The notes under the pieces were generated by a model that made no database searches, was not told the DNA's origin, and saw only the letters and a program-made list of their open reading frames with translations. From contig NZ_JANZKV010000047.1 of assembly GCF_025060895.1 (NCBI RefSeq), forward strand, positions 2,913 to 54,793: a stretch of 51,881 bases of DNA, read 5' to 3'. The stretch is from Stieleria sedimenti. Its GTDB lineage: Bacteria; Planctomycetota; Planctomycetia; Pirellulales; Pirellulaceae. Each line of letters starts with the position of its first letter. Position 1 is the stretch's first letter. This document shows positions 14,702 to 24,600 of this stretch, in pieces. A program made the translations under genes and the position numbers.

Positions 14702-17700
14702 ATGGCGACACTGTTTTCCCTCTCACTGCGTGTCAGGTCGATTGATTCGAAGATCGTCTCGGTCCGTTTCGTCGCATGCTTCCTGATGACGCTGCTGGCC
14801 ACCGTCTCGCCCTTGTCCGCGCAGCCTCCCGATCAAGAACGTCAGGTTGCGGATCGGTTTCTCGACGTCCTGCTGCGGAACCCACAACCCGGCACGGCGC
14901 TCGATCGTGTCTATGACTTTCATGTCCAAAATCAATCGCTCGATCGATTGCTGCAGTCGCTCGATGATGCCAATTCGGGGCACAAGCAAATGGTCCATGG
15001 CTTGATTCAGCTCAAGCGGGCCGACTCATCCGCCGCGGTTGCTTCGTTGCAAAAAGCGGAGACGTTACTGGACGGAAATGTCAGCGTCAGTCACCAATTG
15101 GCCAAAGCGTTGGCGGCCGAAGGTGAAAATAAAAAAGCGATTGATGCATTTCAACGTGCAATCACCAAACAGCCCGATCGTCGGCAAGCACCGGACATCT
15201 ATCTTGATCTCGGCAGGCTTCATTGCCGGATCGGTCAGACCGGCCGGGCGATCACGCTGTGGAATCAGTTGGTCGATCAATACCCCGACGATCATTCGAT
15301 GGCGGAAAAGGTTGCGGCCGCCTTGGTGGCACAGCAAGCCTACGAACCCGCGCTCGACCACTATCGACGTTTGGCCGAACAAGCCAAGACAGCGGAAACC
15401 CGCGTCGGTTATCAAATCAAAGTCGCCGATTTAACGGCCCGGATCGGTCAAACGGAACAGGCCCGCGATCAGTTGCAATCGATCCTAGATCGTTTGCGTC
15501 CGGGAAGCTGGCTGCACGCCGATGTTCGCAGCCGATTGGAACGGAGCTATCTGTCCGCCGGCGACACCGATGCGTTGGCGGATTACTACCGGCACCAGAC
15601 GAAACGTTTTCCAGACGACGTCACGCTGCCGATTCGTTTGGCGGAAATCCTGGCGGGATCCGGGCGCAACGAGGAGGCTGTGCCGATCTTGTCGCGGGTG
15701 ATCGAGAAAACACCGCACCATGTCGATGCCCGTCTTGCCCTGGTGGAAATCCTGGAAGGCGAAGGCAGGGCCGACGAGGCTGCGCGACATATCGAACAGC
15801 TGATCGCCATCGATCCGGCCAACCCCGACTATCGGTTGCGGTTGGGAGAGGCCTGTCTCGGTGACTTAACCATCAGTCTCCCACGACGTCGCGAGGCGGC
15901 CCGGGAGGCGTGGAACCAACTCGCCAACGTCAAGTCTGATGATGCCTCCCTGCTGGCGACCATCGCGCGACACATGCAATCCATCGAAGCCTCCGACCGC
16001 GCCGTCGAACTCTATCGGCGAGCGATCGATGTGGCACCCGACGACCCGCACTATCGAGAATCCCTCGGCGAACTGCTACATCATCTCGGACGACACGACG
16101 AGGCCATCGCCGCTTGGCAATCCATTGCCGATGGCCAGCGGCGGAGCGCGGAATCGCTGATCCGGCTCGCGACGGTGTTTGGTTCATTCAAGCTGACCGA
16201 CCTGGCGTTGCAATGTTGGCGGCAAGCGGCCGAGCTGGATTTGTCGTTTGAGCAACGCTTGCGTTACATCCGCGTGCTCTCGGAAGCGAACCGACACGAC
16301 GCGGCATTTGCAGAACTGGAAACCGCGTCGGGGTTGGCTGAAAACGCTGACGAACGGGAGCGTCTGATCCGGCGTCGCATCGAAGCACTGCGGGCGGCGG
16401 GTAAACTGAGCGAGCGGATTGCTCAGGTTTCCGTCGAAGAACCGACGCGGGAAAACCAGCGGTTTCTCGCCTTGCTTTTTCTTGCCAGCGGACAACCGGC
16501 GGCGGCATCACTTTCGATCGACGCCGCATTGAACCTGGATCCAGAAAACGTTGCGATCCTTCGCGATGCGGTCGACATCGCCGACGCATTGGGTCGACTT
16601 TCAACCGCCGCAACGCATCTGGAAACGCTGGCGCAGTTGGACAAACGCTTTCAAGTCGATCATCTCGGTCGGTTGGTCCAAATTCATGAACAATTGGGCG
16701 AACTGGATCAAGCCTCCCGCGCCGCTCAAGCGATGATTGACGCGAATCCGGCGTCCCCCGATTCGTATCGCTTGTACGCTCGAATCGCCTTTGCGGCCGG
16801 TCAAGATCAAGCCGGAGAAAACGCACTGCGACGAGCCATTGTGGTCGATCCCCGTGGCATCGACGCACGTGTCACCTTGGCACGACGATTGGCCAAACGC
16901 TATGAAACGCTTGCCGCGATTGATTTACTCTGGCAAGCCATCGCACATGAACGTCGAATCACCGCACGGACAGACCTGGTCCAACAACTGGTGCCCCTGT
17001 ATGCACGGCGTGGAGAAATCGACCGGCTCGTGAGTCGGCTCGAACGCGTTGAAATCGACGGTCTTGATCCAAAATCCAAGTCAATTTTGATCGCGTCTGT
17101 TTGGACGCTCGTGAAGGATTTTCGGCAAGCTCACACCGTGATCAAGCGGATGCTCGGCAAACATCCGCGGGATGTCAAGTTGCTGCAGGCGATGGTCGAC
17201 CACTTGTCGCAATCCGGGGACCTGTTCTCGGCGGTTTCGTATCAACGCCGGCTCGTCAATGTGGAAAACACGCCGTCGAATCAAAGTCGGCTTTCGTCGC
17301 TCGAACTGGAAGCCGGCTTGATCACGCAAGCCGAAGTGACGATGCGAGAGATGAAAGCGACGAAGGATCCCACGCGGATGGCGTCCATCATCCGTCGCAT
17401 CGCGATCACCGATCCCGAGCAGGCGGCCGAGTTGTGTCGCGTGGCTTTGGAGAACAACCGCAACTTGTGGGACATCCGTCTCGTCTGGGCTCAACTGCTG
17501 TTGCTGTCCGACGCCCCCGAACGCGGCGAGCATTTGGCGCAAGCCGCGAAGGTGGCCGGCGAAGTGGCAGCGTTGAAACTCGATGACGACCTGCCGTCGA
17601 TCTCTGGTTTTGCCCCGCCGCCCCAGTCCACGTCCGCCTCGCGAGCGTCTGCCACGACGCTCTCGCCCTCCGCCATCCTCTCGAATTTTGTCGTGGTGCG

Positions 17701-20700
17701 AGGGTCGTCTGGCAGTTCCCTGACGCTCAGAGGCAGGCGACCGACGCAAATTTTCAACGACCGCGATCACTTTCCTGCGTCGGCAGCGGCATCACTGCAA
17801 AACATTGTGTTGCTCAATGAGCGGCGAATCACGAGCCGGCAAAACAACGGTTCCAAGAGTTACTCGTTCGCCTTCGGCAGCAACTTCCTCGGGCCCGAGA
17901 ATTACTTCCAGGCCCACTGGATCGCGCGTTGCGTGCAGATTCTTGCGGATCAAGAACTGGCGTCCCTACACGGACAATCAGTCACGGCGAAACAATTGAT
18001 CGACAAGCGATTCGCCGCCCCGCCGATCGACTCCGCTGACATCGCGGCGTTTCGAAACGTCATCCTGCTGCACTCGATCCAGAATTCGCTCGACGACACC
18101 GACACGTTGCCACCCGAAGCGATCATCTGGCGGGTCGCCCAGCTCGATCCGGCGGGCGATCACCCGGCACTTGCCGAGCTCCTCGCCCGGCGATCACGCA
18201 TTCGGCAGGTACTGGAAAAGACCCCGCGGCAAAAGATTTCCCCGCTCGATGATTCAAAGCTGGAGATCCTTTCCATCGTTTGTCAAACACACCAGACCCT
18301 GGCAACGAAGCGTTCGGCGCCGATCGAGACGATCAGACGTGACCTGCAGTTGCGACAAAACTTGGTCGCGGAGTCTCGTGTGGCGGGGAAAGACTATCCG
18401 TTTGCAGAAACGCTCGACCAGTCGGTCGCCCCATCGAACTACCACCGCACGGTCGCGGAGATCCAAGCCGCACTGTGGGAAAACCATCTCACCCTGGCGG
18501 ATGAAAAAGCCGCCGATTTGGTCCAGATCGCCAGGTCCAGTCGCCCCGGCGAATCGATGACCGACCAAGTGGTGCCGTGGATCGTCTCGCCAAACAGTGA
18601 CGCCGAACGAGCCTTCGTGATCCGCCATCGGCAACTGCTGGCCGATGCTTGGATCGCGCATTTTTCCCGTTGGTCCCTTCTTTTCCGACAAGGGCTGCCA
18701 CCGTCAGAGTTGTTTGGCGGAGAGCAGCTACAGATCGTGACTCCGGTGTTGTTGTCCGATGTGAGTCAGAGACGATATGAATTGTTCAAATTGCAGATGC
18801 CGCTTTCGAGACGATTGCTTGAGGCGAATCTGTTGCGGGGCGTGCTGCCGCTGATTCCGAAGCAGATTGTCAAAGGTTCGTCAAACGCCATACCATCGAT
18901 CCCTGACGATTTCCTGGAGCGGCTGGTCGAACCGCTTGAGGGCGCAACGCCGCACGAGTTAAAGTTGCGGCGGATTCTTGCCGCATTCGCGGCGTGGTGG
19001 GACCAACGGCCGCTGGATTGTTTTGTCCAGCTGGAAACGTTGGCCGATGAGTTCCCCGACGATCTCGACTTGCAAATCGAAGCGGCGCGTCTGGCCGTGG
19101 TCACGGAGCAACCCGCGAACGCATTCGAACGTCTTGATCAGATCAAAACAACGGACGATCCGTCCGGCCAGCAAGTCGACTTGGCGCGCGTGATCCTGGC
19201 CGCACAGGCGGGCAACGGTGACCTCGTTCGCTCCACCGCCAGACGACTCCTCGCTCGGCCGATGGATGACGACACGCGGACGTTCCTGACAAAGCAATTG
19301 CAATCGATCAACTCGAAAAACGCATCGGTCACTTCGTTGCAGCAGGCGATCACGCAACAGCCCGTCGCCCCAACCCCCAGCCGCGCCCCCAACCGCCGTT
19401 CCAGCCGCAATCCCGTGGCGGATGCTGTCGAACAAATCCAGTTGGCCCAATCGCTGCTGGAATCAGGTGATTTTATCACCGCGTCGGAAGTCGCCTATTC
19501 GGTCATCCATCGCCAACAAGACCCACGCAAGCCAGACCGCTCCGGCACACGTCGCCAAGCGATCCAGATCCTCGCCCAGACGAACCGCTTGCAGCCCCTG
19601 ATCACCACGACCCAACGAAAACTCGAGTCATCTCCGAACTCGAATGTCTATCGCGAAGAACTCGCCGATTTGTATGTCGCCGCCGGGGAACCGGAACTCG
19701 CCGGCCGGCTCTGGGAACAGACGATCGAGTCGGAGAAGCTGACGCCGCGTCAAATCATCAGGCGGGCAAGTTCGCTTCGAGGCAAACAGAAATTCCATCA
19801 CGCCGCGATGCTGTATCTGGTCGCGTTCGAGCGGGATCCGAAACAATGGCAGAGCCACTGGAATGTGTTCACCCGCGCGGCGTCGATGTCGACGTCCCAA
19901 GAGATCCTCTTCGATCACCTTTGTCGAATCGACATCCGATCGTTCCCCCTCGAATCCGTCTGCAGTGCGATCCGGATCCCCGGATCGGGGACGTTCAGCG
20001 AAGCCCAGCGGCGTTTCGCTCGGCATGTCGTCGTGAACCATCCCCAAGCCGCGAAACACTTGGACGTGCTGCTGGCTGCGATTCCAAAGTCAGAACGACA
20101 ACAGCTTCCCGAATTGAAATCGATGATGGTTGATGCCATCACGTCGCCCAATGCCTTTCGTCACGATTCGCCGCTTTGGAGCGTGCGGGGGTGGAATGAA
20201 TCGGGAGTCGTTCAGGGCGTCTTAGCCGATCTGATGAATCTGTTGCATCGCGATGACCAAGCCTCACATCGATTTCTTAACGCAGTCGATGGTTCAACGG
20301 ACGAGGACACTCGAGCGATTCGGCGATGGCTGAAAGCCGTTTATGAATTACACGCCGAGTCGACACGCGGCGCGGCGGCGGAGCGGATTCGTGCGATGGT
20401 TCCGGCTCGATTGAATGACGAGGTCACGACGTCTCCGCCGGTAAACATCCCCGCCGGACTGCTTTGGCAAACCGGCCAACTGATTGAAACGCTTGATCCG
20501 ATCGATCAGAAAGCAATGCTGCAAATCGGTGTCTTTCAGGCCGCGGTTGGCAATTCTCCGGCGGAGCCAGTGCCGTCACACATCGTCGGTTCTCCGCTGG
20601 ATCAACTGTTTCGAACCTACGTCAAAGTCGGCCGGAGTGATCTTGCCCGACGCGGTTGGCTGGAGCGTCTGCACACGTGGAAGTTTCCGCGGACCACGGG

Positions 20701-21436
20701 CGTGCGAGAGAATCGGCAATTGCAGGTCGCGGCGTACATCGCAGAGAACCTGTTCGATTCCGGCTTCCCCGTCGATGCCGCCGGGACCTGTCGGCGTTTC
20801 TTGGACCGGCCGTTGGTGTTCCAACTGGCCAGGCGTTACAGCCAGGGACGAAATCATCGCAGGATTTTGGAAACCCGAATCGAATCGGCGATCCAATCCG
20901 TCGATGTCGAAAATTCCATCCAATACGTCGACGCGATGCGGAGTGATCTATTGGCTGGCGTTCAGGATGCAACGGTGGATCTGTACGGAACCAGGTTGGA
21001 TGCCTTGACCGAAACCCCGCGAGATTGCCTGTTCGAGCTGGCGGTCCGATCTGCCTCGTCCACCCCGGCAGGACGCGAGGCATGCCAGAGTCTACTGGCC
21101 CAACTCGATCGCATCGCGGCTGCCGAAGAGCGTTCGTCCCCGAATCTTCCTGCCCGTCTTGTGTTAGCGTCAGTGGCCAGCCCGGACACCTTGAGCGACT
21201 TGCTAGCCGAGTGTCTGCAAACGTTTCCGACGGGGGAACGGATGGATTCGGGGCCGTTGCATGAATTTGTCATCGCGTTGACGGCGATCTTGAGGAGTGA
21301 CGTCGAATCCGCCGACGCGGCGTCGATGCAAGTGATTGCACAGTTGGTTGAAATTGCGGAAGACAACGAGGATCAGGCCGCCCTGTCGGTGCTGACAGGG
21401 CTCAGCCGTCGCCACGACGCACGCGCCGCTCGCTAA
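14702..21436 (+). CDS. Giant secreted TPR-repeat protein (paralogue 1)
   Basis: A 2244-residue protein of unknown function with a signal peptide (hydrophobic stretch about 24-38, ending LSAQPP). Residues about 45-960 are a nearly continuous array of TPR helices, for example LAKALAAEGENKKAIDAFQR and YLDLGRLHCRIGQTGRAITL. A Pro/Ser/Thr-rich linker lies at about 963-1020. The second half has a distinctive PENYFQAHWIARC motif (about 1065), LRRILAAFAAWWDQRPLDCF (about 1421) and more TPR-like helices. The last 445 residues have no counterpart in the neighbouring paralogue. TPR arrays usually scaffold protein complexes. Nothing enzymatic is visible. The gene next door (21664) is a collinear paralogue, so this is a tandem duplication. 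It is intact, with no frameshift. Confidence 0.88.
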   Translation: MATLFSLSLRVRSIDSKIVSVRFVACFLMTLLATVSPLSAQPPDQERQVADRFLDVLLRNPQPGTALDRVYDFHVQNQSLDRLLQSLDDANSGHKQMVHGLIQLKRADSSAAVASLQKAETLLDGNVSVSHQLAKALAAEGENKKAIDAFQRAITKQPDRRQAPDIYLDLGRLHCRIGQTGRAITLWNQLVDQYPDDHSMAEKVAAALVAQQAYEPALDHYRRLAEQAKTAETRVGYQIKVADLTARIGQTEQARDQLQSILDRLRPGSWLHADVRSRLERSYLSAGDTDALADYYRHQTKRFPDDVTLPIRLAEILAGSGRNEEAVPILSRVIEKTPHHVDARLALVEILEGEGRADEAARHIEQLIAIDPANPDYRLRLGEACLGDLTISLPRRREAAREAWNQLANVKSDDASLLATIARHMQSIEASDRAVELYRRAIDVAPDDPHYRESLGELLHHLGRHDEAIAAWQSIADGQRRSAESLIRLATVFGSFKLTDLALQCWRQAAELDLSFEQRLRYIRVLSEANRHDAAFAELETASGLAENADERERLIRRRIEALRAAGKLSERIAQVSVEEPTRENQRFLALLFLASGQPAAASLSIDAALNLDPENVAILRDAVDIADALGRLSTAATHLETLAQLDKRFQVDHLGRLVQIHEQLGELDQASRAAQAMIDANPASPDSYRLYARIAFAAGQDQAGENALRRAIVVDPRGIDARVTLARRLAKRYETLAAIDLLWQAIAHERRITARTDLVQQLVPLYARRGEIDRLVSRLERVEIDGLDPKSKSILIASVWTLVKDFRQAHTVIKRMLGKHPRDVKLLQAMVDHLSQSGDLFSAVSYQRRLVNVENTPSNQSRLSSLELEAGLITQAEVTMREMKATKDPTRMASIIRRIAITDPEQAAELCRVALENNRNLWDIRLVWAQLLLLSDAPERGEHLAQAAKVAGEVAALKLDDDLPSISGFAPPPQSTSASRASATTLSPSAILSNFVVVRGSSGSSLTLRGRRPTQIFNDRDHFPASAAASLQNIVLLNERRITSRQNNGSKSYSFAFGSNFLGPENYFQAHWIARCVQILADQELASLHGQSVTAKQLIDKRFAAPPIDSADIAAFRNVILLHSIQNSLDDTDTLPPEAIIWRVAQLDPAGDHPALAELLARRSRIRQVLEKTPRQKISPLDDSKLEILSIVCQTHQTLATKRSAPIETIRRDLQLRQNLVAESRVAGKDYPFAETLDQSVAPSNYHRTVAEIQAALWENHLTLADEKAADLVQIARSSRPGESMTDQVVPWIVSPNSDAERAFVIRHRQLLADAWIAHFSRWSLLFRQGLPPSELFGGEQLQIVTPVLLSDVSQRRYELFKLQMPLSRRLLEANLLRGVLPLIPKQIVKGSSNAIPSIPDDFLERLVEPLEGATPHELKLRRILAAFAAWWDQRPLDCFVQLETLADEFPDDLDLQIEAARLAVVTEQPANAFERLDQIKTTDDPSGQQVDLARVILAAQAGNGDLVRSTARRLLARPMDDDTRTFLTKQLQSINSKNASVTSLQQAITQQPVAPTPSRAPNRRSSRNPVADAVEQIQLAQSLLESGDFITASEVAYSVIHRQQDPRKPDRSGTRRQAIQILAQTNRLQPLITTTQRKLESSPNSNVYREELADLYVAAGEPELAGRLWEQTIESEKLTPRQIIRRASSLRGKQKFHHAAMLYLVAFERDPKQWQSHWNVFTRAASMSTSQEILFDHLCRIDIRSFPLESVCSAIRIPGSGTFSEAQRRFARHVVVNHPQAAKHLDVLLAAIPKSERQQLPELKSMMVDAITSPNAFRHDSPLWSVRGWNESGVVQGVLADLMNLLHRDDQASHRFLNAVDGSTDEDTRAIRRWLKAVYELHAESTRGAAAERIRAMVPARLNDEVTTSPPVNIPAGLLWQTGQLIETLDPIDQKAMLQIGVFQAAVGNSPAEPVPSHIVGSPLDQLFRTYVKVGRSDLARRGWLERLHTWKFPRTTGVRENRQLQVAAYIAENLFDSGFPVDAAGTCRRFLDRPLVFQLARRYSQGRNHRRILETRIESAIQSVDVENSIQYVDAMRSDLLAGVQDATVDLYGTRLDALTETPRDCLFELAVRSASSTPAGREACQSLLAQLDRIAAAEERSSPNLPARLVLASVASPDTLSDLLAECLQTFPTGERMDSGPLHEFVIALTAILRSDVESADAASMQVIAQLVEIAEDNEDQAALSVLTGLSRRHDARAAR

Positions 21437-21452
21437 CCGGTCTGTTGGTTTA

Positions 21453-21520
21453 GTGAGCCGCGACGCATAAGCGTCCGGGCATTTCCGCGCACGCCCGAGG
21501 CCTTACGGCCAGCGGCTCAC
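21453..21520. repeat. GTGAGCCGC inverted repeat between the TPR paralogues
   Basis: GTGAGCCGC at 21453-21461 pairs with GCGGCTCAC at 21512-21520. Between them are GCATAAGCGTCCGGG and CCGAGGCCTTACGGCC, which add a second nested palindrome. It fills the space right after the first TPR gene's stop codon and may end its transcript. Confidence 0.7.
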
Positions 21521-21663
21521 CATTGACTCCGCTGATCCCGATTCGATTGACATGCTGTCAGCCAGTGGCGCGTGATCTTGGTACGCTGAATCGCTACAAT
21601 CTTTGGTTGTCGTGCTCGTATCGATGTCGCAGCGGCGCAGTTCGGAGAGGAGTTTCCACGACG

Positions 21664-24600
21664 ATGACTCAAATCAATCGCTCTCGATTCCAATCGCCGC
21701 GCGTTGCCCTGCTCGTCTCTCTGCTTGCGATCTGTGGCGTTGCCTTGACCGATCGATGCGACGTCCTGGCCCAACGCCCGGCCGCCGAGGCTGACCAGGC
21801 GATTGAGCGATTCACCGAGGTCCTGCTGCGGCGGCCGCGACCGGGAATCGCGCTCGATCGCGTGTACAGCCACCATCTGCAAAATCGCACGCTGGACGAT
21901 TTCCTTCGATCGCTTGACGTCGCTGAAACAGCCGAGCGTGCCGGGGAGCGCCAAATGGTGCTCGGACTGATTCAGCTCCGTCGCGGTCTGTACGGCAAGG
22001 CCATCGTGGCGCTCGCCAAGGCGGAACGTTGGCTGGGACAGGATGCCATGGCCAGCTTTCAATTGGCAGCGGCATTGCGTGCGACGGGAAAAAACGACGA
22101 AGCGATCGAAGCGATGCAGCGTTCGCTCGATCGTAGCCCCAGACGCGTCGATGCGGTGGAGATCTATCTCCAGCTCGGTCGACTTTATGCTCGATCGGGC
22201 GATCAAGCGAAAGCGATCCGAACGTGGAAACAACTCGAACAGCAGTTTCCCGGTGATCAAACGATCGCTGAACGGGTCGCCCGACAATTGGTCGACGAAA
22301 GGCTGTACGAACCGGCTTTGGAACAATACACCCAATTGGTACGCGGAGCGGAGAACGCCGAACAAAAGATTCGCTTTCAAATCCGAACGGCGGAACTGCA
22401 GCGTCTACTCGATCGCCCCGACGCGGCGAACGAACAATTGAAATCCATGTTGTCCCGGCTCCGTCCGCGCAGCTGGCTGTATCGCGATGTCCGCGATCGT
22501 CTGGAGGCAGGATTACTCCACGATGGCTCTTTCGATGCACTGATCGAGTTTTATTCCGCGGAGGTGGAACGGTTGCCCGATGACCTGTCGTTGCGGATTC
22601 GGCTGGGGCAAATCCAAACACTTGCCGGGCGTTTGGATCTGGCCCGACAAACGATGCAGACCGCCGTCGACAGGGCTCCGGGCGACGTTGCCGCACGTCT
22701 GGCCTTGATCGATGTTCTGGATCGCGCCGATCGTCTGGAAGAAGTATCACCGCAGTTCGAAGCCCTGGTACGTCTTGCCCCCAACAACCCCGATCACTTC
22801 ATTCGCTGGGGCCGCCTGTTGTTACGTGACGTGGACCGGAAACTGGACGAACGACGTGACGCCGCGGCTGACGTCTGGGAACGGCTGTTGAGTTTGCGGC
22901 CCGATGATCCGGTGCTGCACGTCCGCGTCGCCAAATTGTTCGCCGGCATCGACCGTACCGACCAAGCCATTTCTCTGTACCGCAAAGCAGTCGAGCTAGC
23001 CCCCGATTCCACGCAATACCGCGAATACCTGGCTGAGCAACTTCATACGCTCAAGCGGGTGGACGAAGCCGTCGAAGTTTGGCAATCGATCGCGACGGGG
23101 CCGCGTCGGAATCGCGAGTCGTTGATTCGGTTGGCCGAAATTTTTGCATCGTTCAAGTTCAACTCTCGATCACTCGAGGCGTGGCGTGAGGCGGCGTCGT
23201 TTGATCTGACCTTCAATCAACGACTCCGCTACGCCCGGGCATTGATGGACGCCAAAGCCTACCGACAAGCCACCGCGCAACTGGAAACGGCAGAGTCGAT
23301 TGCGGAAACTCGAGACGAACGTCAACAGGTGCTTCACGACCAGATTACGGCCTACACCGAAGCTGGAATCCTGAGGCAAATGATCGCACAAACGGCCAAT
23401 CAAGAATCCTCCATCAAGAACCGTTTGCTGTTAGCGCAATTGTACCTCGCCGACAACCAACTTTCCCGCGCCGCAGAGACAATTCAAGACGCCTTCGATC
23501 AAGCACCCGACGATGTCGAAACGCTACTCGTCGCAGCGGAGATCGCCCAGCGACAGCAGCGGCGAATGGACGCGATCAAGTACTACGATCGCTTGACGGA
23601 ACTGGACGCACGGTTCAAAACGGAATACCTGCGTCGCATCCTGACCTTGCAAAGGGAAATCGGCGATCTGGAACAAGCGGCTCAGACCGCCGTCGCCTTG
23701 ATCCGCGTCGCTCCGGGTGCCGCAGATTCCTATCGACTCTTCGCCGAGCTGGCGTTCGCGCTCGGACGAGACGAGGAAGCGGTCGCGGCGCTGCGAAACG
23801 CAGTTGATTTAGCACCGCGCGACAATCTCCACCGCTTGATGTTGGCCAAACACTACGCCGATCGGTTCCAGACCGACCCGGCGATCCAGCTGTACTGGGA
23901 AGCGATCGAGATGGAACGCGACTGGGATCGCCGTCAGGAGCTGATGCAGATGATGGTTCCACTGTATGAGCGGCGTGGAGAATCGGATCAGCTGCTCAGA
24001 CGATTGGAACAGTTTGTGTTGACGACCAAGGACCGCTACCACACACAGCGAATGGTCGCATCGTTTTGGCAATCGATCGAAAACTACAAACGCGCGAGCT
24101 TTCTGTTGCGGCAATTGGTGGATCAGCAACCCGACGATCAGGATCTGATCCGGCAAACCGTCACCTGCCTGATCGCGATGTCCGATTTCGAGACCGCTGT
24201 GGAGTATCAACGTCAATTGATCGATCTGGCAGGCACGCCGGACGACTATGATTTGCTGGGGAATTTACAGGCCAAGCTTGGCAAGTTGAAGCAGTTCGAA
24301 TTAAGCGCGAGCGAACTCGCCAAGACGACCGATCCGCAACGCGCCATGACCCTCATCGCGCGTACGGCCAACCAAAGTTTCGAAAAGGCGATCGAACTGT
24401 GTCGCATCGTGAACGGACATCAAACGGCGTGGTGGGGAATCAAATGTGTGGAGTCGCAATTACTATTCCTGACCGCTCGCGACGCCGATGACGCTCGGTT
24501 GGCCAAAGCGATCCGCTTGGCCGGCGAAGTTGACGCCCTGGACGTTCCGTTCGACATGCCGCCGCCGTGCCAAGCCACGCACGCGTCCGGCAGCGGCTTG

